NCBI GenBank assembly: GCA_000431515.1 | Contig: HF991337.1 | Location: 24,171-62,126, forward strand | Source of the DNA: Clostridium sp. CAG:632 | GTDB lineage: Bacteria > Bacillota > Clostridia > Lachnospirales > Lachnospiraceae | DNA length: 37,956 nucleotides | Direction: 5' to 3' | In this document: positions 32,200 to 37,956 of the stretch, in pieces | How the letters are laid out: every line of letters begins with the position of its first letter | How positions within the stretch are numbered: position 1 is the first letter of the stretch | Translations under genes and position numbers: made by a program | Notes under the pieces: model-generated | What the model saw: the letters and a program-made list of their open reading frames with translations, nothing else | The model's database searches: none | Told to the model about the DNA's origin: nothing

Positions 32200-32238
32200 T
32201 TTATACTTCATGCTTTCTATTTGGTAAACGCTGTTTAC
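32200..32238 (-). promoter_or_regulatory. Promoter and palindromic operator of the TetR gene
   Basis: On the minus strand TTTACC (32228-32223) and TATAAA (32205-32200) are 17 bases apart. GTAAAC-GCT-GTTTAC (32224-32238) is an inverted repeat with 6-base arms that covers the -35, a usual place for a TetR-type operator. Confidence 0.65.
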
Positions 32239-32268
32239 TTTATAACATACGGATCTGCGAAAAGCAAG

Positions 32269-32300
32269 CCGGTAACTGATAAATTTCCTTGATTTACCGG
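32269..32300 (-). terminator. Hairpin at the end of the AraC-type regulator gene
   Basis: CCGGTAA (32269-32275) and TTACCGG (32294-32300) pair over a loop of 18 bases; the downstream arm as read on the plus strand contains the stop codon. On the minus strand TTGCTTTTCGC follows, a poor U-tail, so efficiency is uncertain. Confidence 0.5.
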
Positions 32301-33229
32301 TTCATTCTCCGATAATCCAATGGCTTCATTCCATAATATTCCCGGAATACCCGGGCAAACCGTCCCTGATTTACATAGCCGCATGCCTTTGCTATGTCAG
32401 AAATACTGAACCCCGTTTCTGCCAGAAGTCCGGCTGCATGCTTCATCCGCACCTCATTCATATAGGTTGATATATTTGCCCCGTATACGAAACGGAAGTA
32501 CCGTTTCAGACTGGTTTCACTCACGCTAAGCTGCTCTGCCACCAGCTTCACCGGCAGATGTCTGCTCAGATCCTCCACCAACATTGCCTGTGCCCGCTTC
32601 GCAAGCATCGTCTGTGCCTTCGACAAATACATGGTATTGACCGGTGTCAGCGGCTGATAGTCCTGAAAATATTTCAGTATCTGAAGCACATCCAGCCGAA
32701 GCTGTCCTGTATTTCCGGCATTCATCGCTTCTGCTATATGATTCCAAAGCTTCAGCATGGCGTCCGAAGCATAAAATGCCGCTCCACGCTCATAGGTCCG
32801 GCGCATTGCCTCTATCTCTATATCAAACAGCTCCAGTGCCTTTTCGGTCTCCTCCGTAAACATTACCGGCAGCACATAGATCTCATATCCCACATAGTAC
32901 GAGGACGGATAATAGAAATAATCCTGTGCCATCTGCGTTGTAATATTCATCATGTTATTATCCACATAATTATAGCCGTCCTCATCTACCTTAAACTCAC
33001 ATCTGCCCTGCATACAATAATTTATGAGCAGCAATTCCTCCGGCATATTTTCCTTATTACATGGAACAGTCTTCGCATGGACATCGTTGCATGCCAGAAA
33101 GATTCCCGGAAGAACATAGCAGGCCGTCAGCTCCATATACCCGTCCGGCAGCTCCTGCGAGAGTTTTGCCAGATTTCTTCTGCCCTCCATAAATTCCTGT
33201 ATACTTTTTGCAAAATCATCTTTTTTCAT
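32294..33229 (-). CDS. AraC family transcriptional regulator
   Basis: The 311-residue protein has a C-terminal AraC/XylS domain of two HTH motifs: VKLVAEQLSVSETSLKRYFR and FSISDIAKACGYVNQGRFAR, then VFREYYGMKPLDYR. The N-terminal ~210 residues form a ligand domain with no clear signature (ELLLINYCMQGRCEFKV resembles the cupin-like part of regulators that respond to siderophores or hosts). ATG 33229 has GGAG ten bases upstream and the -10 region lies just above; the reading up to 33295 would pass through the promoter. It is divergent from feoAB, and it may control iron uptake, but this is only from position. Confidence 0.92.
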   Translation of the reverse strand: MKKDDFAKSIQEFMEGRRNLAKLSQELPDGYMELTACYVLPGIFLACNDVHAKTVPCNKENMPEELLLINYCMQGRCEFKVDEDGYNYVDNNMMNITTQMAQDYFYYPSSYYVGYEIYVLPVMFTEETEKALELFDIEIEAMRRTYERGAAFYASDAMLKLWNHIAEAMNAGNTGQLRLDVLQILKYFQDYQPLTPVNTMYLSKAQTMLAKRAQAMLVEDLSRHLPVKLVAEQLSVSETSLKRYFRFVYGANISTYMNEVRMKHAAGLLAETGFSISDIAKACGYVNQGRFARVFREYYGMKPLDYRRMNR

Positions 33230-33259
33230 GTTTTTTCTTCTCCTGTATTCCATATATTT

Positions 33260-33288
33260 ATTATAATTTCTGCATTTTGAAAAAGCAA
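33260..33288 (-). promoter_or_regulatory. Promoter of the AraC-type regulator gene
   Basis: On the minus strand TTGCTT (33288-33283) and a perfect TATAAT (33265-33260) are 17 bases apart; a start about 25 bases before the ATG results. Confidence 0.7.
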
Positions 33289-33362
33289 ACGTCATTTAAA
33301 TGCGTGGCTAAACAGACCTTTTTTACCGACTTGGATATAGATATATTTACAGGTTCATACTA

Positions 33363-33380
33363 AACTAATTCCGGTTAGTT
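33363..33380. promoter_or_regulatory. Palindromic operator candidate before feoAB
   Basis: AACTAA-TTCCGG-TTAGTT is an inverted repeat with 6-base arms, 30 bases upstream of the feoA start. A weak promoter (TTGGAT, then CATACT, 19 bases apart) ends just before it. The arms recall DtxR-family metal-regulator boxes; iron control of the operon is likely from function but the regulator is not shown. Confidence 0.55.
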
Positions 33381-33410
33381 ATCACTACATAAGAATAAGG
33401 AGGATCTATT

Positions 33411-33641
33411 ATGAAATTATCTGAAGCCAATGCCGGCTATACCGGATATGTCAGTTCTGTCAATGGCAGTCACCATCTGCTATCCAGATTCATTGGTATC
33501 GGGATTGTAGAGGGCAGCCCGGTACAAGTGATCCAGAATCTGAAGGGACAGCCTGTTTTATTTTACTGTCGCGATTCCATTGTTGCCCTGAGCAAAAAGG
33601 ATTGCAATAAAATTGAGATCAAAGGAGGAAATCGGGAATGA
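33411..33641 (+). CDS. feoA: FeoA ferrous iron transport accessory protein
   Basis: This is a 76-residue SH3-like protein: LSEANAGYTGYVSSVNG, LLSRFIGIGIVEGSPVQVIQN and DSIVALSKKDCNKIEI match FeoA. It acts at the cytoplasmic face with FeoB to support Fe(II) uptake. GGAGG with good spacing precedes the ATG. The last codons overlap the feoB start by four bases (ATGA), so the two are coupled. Confidence 0.95.
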   Translation: MKLSEANAGYTGYVSSVNGSHHLLSRFIGIGIVEGSPVQVIQNLKGQPVLFYCRDSIVALSKKDCNKIEIKGGNRE

Positions 33642-35578
33642 AAAAAACAATCGCACTGCTCGGTCAGCCAAACTCCGGAAAGTCCAGCGTATTCAATGGT
33701 CTTACCGGCTCACACCAGCATATCGGCAACTGGCCCGGCAAGACCGTCGAGCGCAAGACCGGCAGCTTTACATATAATAAAATAGAATATGATGTTATTG
33801 ATCTGCCCGGCAGCTACAGCTTATCCGCCGAGTCCAATGAGGAGCGGATTACTTCGGATTATATCCGTTCCGGTGCCGCCGATCTGGTTGCGATCCTGGT
33901 CGATAGCTCCCAGCTGGAACGTTCCCTTTATATGTATACGGATTTTATCGGAATCTCCACACCGGTCATCCTTATCTTAAATCTGATGGATGTCGCACAG
34001 CAGAAAGGACTGCAGATTGATGTTGAGAAGCTCAGCCGGAAAATGGGAATTCCGGTGATTGGATTTGTTGCCTCTGATGCCAAACGCTACGGTGCCCTGA
34101 AGGAAACTCTGGCCAATGCCGTTTCCTCTGCCCGGATACCTGCAGCCGACGATTTTATCCGGAGCTACACTTCCGACACTCGTCTTTCCTTCGATACTCT
34201 GGTGGCACAGCAGGAAGAATCTCCTCTGTTTTCCAAAGAGAAATCTGCCATCTTTGAACTTGAAAAAACAGCAGACGGGCTCATGGCATCCGGAAAGCAT
34301 AAATACGAATACATTGACCGGCTTCTGGACGGTACTGTAACCAAGACCGGAACCCAAGCGACCTTAAACCGCTTTGACCGAAAGGCATTAGGGGCTCATT
34401 CCGGTAAATGGATCGCTCTAGGGATCATTGTTGCCACACTGGTCGTTGCAATGCTGGTTGCCACTCCGGTCATGTCCATTGCCTTTGGGCTGGCAGCCGC
34501 TATCAGTCACCCGCTGGAACAGCTTATGACCGCTCTGAATGTATGGAAGCCGCTTGCTGAACTGGTTTACGTCGCTCTGCCAAATGTCCTTGCCTTTACC
34601 GTTTCTATGGCCGGCTTTGTGCTGGGTGTTACCTTTGCATTCGCGATCATCGAAGACGTCGGATATATGGCACGGATCTCCGTAGTCTTTAACTCTGCAA
34701 TGGAGCGTCTCGGTCTGCAGGGCAAGAGCATCTGCTCTCTGCTTATGAGCATGGGCTGTAATATGGCCGGTGTTGCGGGCAGCCGGGTCATTGATAATTC
34801 CGGACAGCGATTCCTCACCATGATCCTTGTCTGGAGCATCCCCTGCGGTTCTACCCTTTCTCTGGCTCCGATGCTGGCGGCTGTTTTCTACGGTCCGATC
34901 GGTGCCGTGCTGATCATTCTGCTGATGTTCCTGACCACCATCGGTTCTCTCTTTCTGGTATCACGCATCTTTAAGAAACAGCTGATCAGCGAAGAGGACA
35001 AGGGCGGTATTATCATGGAGCTCCCGCCGTACCACAAGCCAAAGTGGAGTCACATTATCCGGGTTACCCTTGTAAAAGCCAAGGACATTTTTATCCGTGC
35101 GTTCCGTGTCATTACACTGGTATCCATTGTCTTTTACCTTCTTTCCTATAACTGGTTTGATAATGGAAGCATTCTGTCCATCATCGGTCAGGTAATCGAG
35201 CCGGTAACCAGCACCTTTGGCATGACCTGGCAAATGTTTATGGCATATATTTCATCCATGTTTACAAAGGAATCCCTGCTCGGTGTTCTGAATGCCCTGT
35301 ACAGCAACACAGATATTGTCAATGCGGCGTTTAATGCCAAATTAAACGGCATGTCCGAGGGCATGATGCAGCTGCTGCCACAGGTGATCACAAAGGCACA
35401 GGCATTGGGCTTTATCATGGCGATCGTATTTAATGTACCTTGTACCATGACCGTTGCCGCAACCTTCCGGGAAAACCATTCAAAAAAATGGATCGCGCTT
35501 TCCGTTATCTATTATCTGGTGTTCTCCCTTGTACTGGCATTTATTTTTTATCACGTAGGATTGCTGATCTGGCACTAA
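33638..35578 (+). CDS. feoB: FeoB ferrous iron transporter
   Basis: The 646-residue protein has an N-terminal GTPase (G1 GQPNSGKSS, G2 region TVERKTG, G3 DLPGSYSLS, G4 NLMD), a helical guanine-dissociation region (~165-245), and a membrane part with two Gate segments (ICSLLMSMGCNMAGVAGSRV with its Cys, and IVFNVPCTMTVAATFRE with Cys). It carries Fe(II) into the cell. It is shorter than the 773-residue E. coli protein but near the Clostridial norm. AAAGGAGG is inside the end of feoA. No FeoC-like gene follows, and I see no clear terminator in the 120 bp before pyk. Confidence 0.97.
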   Translation: MKKTIALLGQPNSGKSSVFNGLTGSHQHIGNWPGKTVERKTGSFTYNKIEYDVIDLPGSYSLSAESNEERITSDYIRSGAADLVAILVDSSQLERSLYMYTDFIGISTPVILILNLMDVAQQKGLQIDVEKLSRKMGIPVIGFVASDAKRYGALKETLANAVSSARIPAADDFIRSYTSDTRLSFDTLVAQQEESPLFSKEKSAIFELEKTADGLMASGKHKYEYIDRLLDGTVTKTGTQATLNRFDRKALGAHSGKWIALGIIVATLVVAMLVATPVMSIAFGLAAAISHPLEQLMTALNVWKPLAELVYVALPNVLAFTVSMAGFVLGVTFAFAIIEDVGYMARISVVFNSAMERLGLQGKSICSLLMSMGCNMAGVAGSRVIDNSGQRFLTMILVWSIPCGSTLSLAPMLAAVFYGPIGAVLIILLMFLTTIGSLFLVSRIFKKQLISEEDKGGIIMELPPYHKPKWSHIIRVTLVKAKDIFIRAFRVITLVSIVFYLLSYNWFDNGSILSIIGQVIEPVTSTFGMTWQMFMAYISSMFTKESLLGVLNALYSNTDIVNAAFNAKLNGMSEGMMQLLPQVITKAQALGFIMAIVFNVPCTMTVAATFRENHSKKWIALSVIYYLVFSLVLAFIFYHVGLLIWH

Positions 35579-35697
35579 CTTGCACTTTCTTTACCATTAT
35601 TTTACTTGCGTACCCTTGAATCCTACCGCCATATTTGTTAGTATAAAACCGAAAATAAGTTCCATTATAAATATAGGAAGACATAAGGAGAGCAGCT

Positions 35698-37110
35698 ATG
35701 CGTAAAACAAAAATCATCTGTACGATCGGTCCGGCATGTGAAAACGAGGAAACTCTGATTAAAATGTGCCATGCCGGCATGAATGTAGCCCGTTTGAACT
35801 TCTCCCATGGTACGCATGAGGAGCATCAGAGTAAGATCGACCTGATCAAGAAGGTACGTAAGAAATTAAACCTTCCGATTGCGATCATGCTGGATACCAA
35901 GGGACCGGAATACCGGATCAAAACATTTGCAAATAAGAAGGTCACCTTAAAGGAAGGAGATACCTTCACCTTCACTACAGATGATATTGTCGGTGATGAG
36001 ACAAGGGTCGCAGTAAACTACAGCCACCTGATCAATGATCTGAAGGTCGGCGATACAATCCTGGTCAACAACGGTCTGGTTATCTTCCGTGTAGAACAGC
36101 TGAAAGGCAGCAACGCTGTCTGTACCGTATTATCCGGCGGTGAATTATCCGACCGTAAGAGTATGAACTTCCCGAACCGGTTACTGGATCATGATTTCTT
36201 AAGCGAGCAGGATAAGGACGATCTGCTTTTCGGTATTCAGAATGATGTGGATTTTGTTGCAGCTTCTTTCGTTTCCACAAAGCAGGACATGCAGGATCTG
36301 CGTGATTTCCTGGATGCAAACGGCGGTGCCAATATTGATGTGATCGCCAAGATCGAGAATCGTTCCGGTGTCGATCACATTGACGAGATCTGCGAGCTGG
36401 CTAACGGTATCATGATCGCCCGTGGTGATCTGGGCGTTGAGATTCCGTTTATGGAGGTTCCATCCATTCAGAAATACTTAATTAAGAAGTGTCGTCTGCT
36501 CGGCAAGCGCGTTATCACAGCAACCGAGATGTTAGAGTCCATGATCCAGAATCCGCGTCCGACCAGAGCGGAGATCTCCGATGTTGCCAATGCCGTTTAT
36601 GACGGAAGCTCCGCTGTCATGCTGTCCGGCGAGACAGCTGCCGGCAAGCATCCGGTTGAGGCCGTTAAGAACATGGCTGAGATTGCGGAATATACAGAGC
36701 AGCACATTGATTACCAGCACTGGTTTAACGGAACCGAGTTTGAGATTCACAATAACATTGATGCGGTTTCTCATGCGACCTGTGCTATGGCCGTTGACGT
36801 AAAGGCTAAATGTATCGTAGTCAGCTCCCTGACCGGTACTACGGCACGAATGGTCAGCCGTTTCCGTTGTCCGGTAGACATTATCGGTATGACCACCTCC
36901 GAGCAGGCATGGAGAAAGCTGAATTTAAGCTGGGGTGTGACTCCGGTATTAAGCGAAGCCTTTAACTCCATTGAGGTTGTATTCTATCATGCGGTTTCAC
37001 AGGCAAAGGATCTGTTCCATTTACAGCCTGGTGACACCGTTGTCCTGACCGGCGGTCAGATCAATGGTAAATCCGGTAACACCAATACCATCCGGGTTGA
37101 AACGATTTAA
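35698..37110 (+). CDS. pyk: Pyruvate kinase
   Basis: Pyruvate kinase converts phosphoenolpyruvate and ADP to pyruvate and ATP in glycolysis. Signatures: RKTKIICTIGPACENEETL, MLDTKGPEYRI, the catalytic Lys in VIAKIENRSGVDHIDEI, GDLGVEIPF, and ATEMLESMIQNPRPTRAE with SAVMLSGETAAGKHP. At 470 residues it lacks the C-terminal PEP-utiliser extension found in many Bacillus enzymes. AAGGAG precedes the ATG at good spacing. The promoter region (35579-35697) is AT-rich with a TATAAA at 35642-35647 but no good -35. The start of a DNA polymerase gene follows 41 bp later. Confidence 0.97.
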   Translation: MRKTKIICTIGPACENEETLIKMCHAGMNVARLNFSHGTHEEHQSKIDLIKKVRKKLNLPIAIMLDTKGPEYRIKTFANKKVTLKEGDTFTFTTDDIVGDETRVAVNYSHLINDLKVGDTILVNNGLVIFRVEQLKGSNAVCTVLSGGELSDRKSMNFPNRLLDHDFLSEQDKDDLLFGIQNDVDFVAASFVSTKQDMQDLRDFLDANGGANIDVIAKIENRSGVDHIDEICELANGIMIARGDLGVEIPFMEVPSIQKYLIKKCRLLGKRVITATEMLESMIQNPRPTRAEISDVANAVYDGSSAVMLSGETAAGKHPVEAVKNMAEIAEYTEQHIDYQHWFNGTEFEIHNNIDAVSHATCAMAVDVKAKCIVVSSLTGTTARMVSRFRCPVDIIGMTTSEQAWRKLNLSWGVTPVLSEAFNSIEVVFYHAVSQAKDLFHLQPGDTVVLTGGQINGKSGNTNTIRVETI

Positions 37111-37151
37111 GATATAGTATCAAGTATCAAAATTATTATTAAGGATTTATT

Positions 37152-37956
37152 ATGCCAGAGCCTATTATTTTTCATGTTGATGTAAATAGTGCCTTTCTCT
37201 CCTGGGAAGCTGTTGACCGGCTGAAGAAGGATCCCGATGCGCAGGATATCCGCGACATCCCTGCCGTCATCGGCGGAAGCGAGGAGAACCGGCACGGCAT
37301 TGTTCTGGCAAAGTCCACAAAGGCAAAATCATACGGTATCTGTACCGGCGAGCCTTTAGTCAATGCCCGGAAGAAATGTCCGGAACTTTATGTGGCCTCG
37401 CCTGACTATGCCCTTTATGTAAGGAGCTCCAATCAACTTATGGAGCTCCTTCGTCATTATGCTCCGGTTGTGGAGCAATACAGCATTGACGAAGCATTCT
37501 GTGATATGACCGGCACCACACGTCTGTATGGGGAGCCGATTGCCTTCGCGGAACGTCTGAAAAACGAGATTCATTCCGAGCTCGGATTCACCGTCAATAT
37601 CGGAGTATCCAGCAATCGTCTTCTGGCGAAAATGGCTTCGGACTTTAAGAAGCCGAATCTGGTTCATACCTTATTTCCATCGGAGGTCCCGGAGAAAATG
37701 TGGCCTCTGTCTGTCAATGAGCTCTTTTTTGTCGGCCGCTCTACCAGCCGTAAGCTGCATGAGCTCGGCATCCATACAATCGGCGATCTGGCCAAATCAG
37801 ATGTCACCGTCCTTCGCGGTCATTTTAAGAAGCACGGTGAGGTGATCTGGAACTATGCCAACGGACGTGATGTGGAGATCGTCACCGATCACAAGAGTGC
37901 CGCCAAAAGCTATGGTAATTCCATTACGATTTCTTATGATGTTACGGATGTCGAGA
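37152..37956 (+). CDS. dinB: Y-family DNA polymerase (DinB/Pol IV type), partial
   Basis: The frame runs from ATG 37152 (AAGGA six bases upstream) to the window end without a stop: 268 codons. The first lines give IIFHVDVNSAFLSWEAVDR (first catalytic Asp), then the long loop, and QYSIDEAFCDMTGTTRLYG (second Asp-Glu pair), TVNIGVSSNRLLAKMASDFKKPN and the HhH region LFFVGRSTSRKLHELGIHTIGDL. It is a lesion-bypass polymerase for DNA damage tolerance. The C-terminal little-finger domain is cut off. The start of the loop SWEAVDRLKKDPDAQDIRD shows an insertion relative to E. coli DinB, as usual in Clostridia. Confidence 0.95.
   Translation, partial: MPEPIIFHVDVNSAFLSWEAVDRLKKDPDAQDIRDIPAVIGGSEENRHGIVLAKSTKAKSYGICTGEPLVNARKKCPELYVASPDYALYVRSSNQLMELLRHYAPVVEQYSIDEAFCDMTGTTRLYGEPIAFAERLKNEIHSELGFTVNIGVSSNRLLAKMASDFKKPNLVHTLFPSEVPEKMWPLSVNELFFVGRSTSRKLHELGIHTIGDLAKSDVTVLRGHFKKHGEVIWNYANGRDVEIVTDHKSAAKSYGNSITISYDVTDVE

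Noticed and set aside
1..37956. CRISPR array, tRNA, rRNA, insertion sequence or prophage
   Set aside because: I looked for regular repeats, terminal inverted repeats and transposase or phage proteins and saw none.

Overview
The window looks like chromosome of a low-to-mid GC anaerobic Firmicute of the Lachnospiraceae type (Roseburia/Coprococcus-like gut or rumen bacterium). The reasons are the Clostridia-style Tad pilus operon with DUF5702 and DUF6382 genes, a DUF2508 gene, a CBS/DRTGG pyrophosphatase, a eukaryote-like HisA and a family 9 cellulase, all with strong AGGAGG ribosome sites. No species is claimed. I saw no IS element, phage, tRNA, rRNA or CRISPR array.

Layout. 1-8428 (- strand): one Tad (tight adherence) pilus operon read from a good promoter at 8458-8486, in the order prepilin peptidase, TadZ, TadA, TadB, TadC, Flp pilin, DUF5702 pseudopilin, two TadE-like proteins, DUF6382 (cut by the window edge). 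8646-8894 (+): a DUF2508 gene. 9004-10815 (-): a hybrid histidine kinase. 10978-21665 (-): a closely packed run that reads, in transcription order, coaBC, ROK sugar kinase, manA, corA, hisA, GH9 cellulase lipoprotein, yfhO, galU; it joins cofactor, hexose and cell-surface sugar functions. 21795-24803 (-): a pantothenate operon with a panG-like ketopantoate reductase, panB, panC and panD, leading into coaBC, so aspartate and ketoisovalerate to 4'-phosphopantetheine is nearly complete apart from pantothenate kinase.

24967-27657 (-): the most unusual unit: an HTH regulator with a cysteine cluster, a DUF6036/AbiEii-like nucleotidyltransferase and a MATE exporter, transcribed together from a consensus promoter with a palindrome in its spacer. 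27815-29979 (+): a small membrane protein and a regulated Mn-dependent pyrophosphatase, ending in a bidirectional terminator. 30047-30691 (-): Hsp20 under a CIRCE operator, followed by an unlisted 39-residue basic protein. 30918-33229 (-): an ATC-hydrolase-like protein, its TetR neighbour and an AraC regulator. 33411-35578 (+): feoA-feoB ferrous iron uptake with a palindromic operator candidate. 35698-37956 (+): pyruvate kinase and the start of a Y-family DNA polymerase.

Many automatic starts were moved downstream on the basis of ribosome sites and neighbouring stop codons; these choices are given entry by entry. The main candidates for new biology are the HTH/nucleotidyltransferase/MATE operon, the start-codon-sequestering leader in front of the pantothenate operon, the non-standard Tad components (a TadC with a large extracytoplasmic insert and a TadE-like protein with a twin Cys/His repeat), and the 104-bp yfhO/galU overlap.
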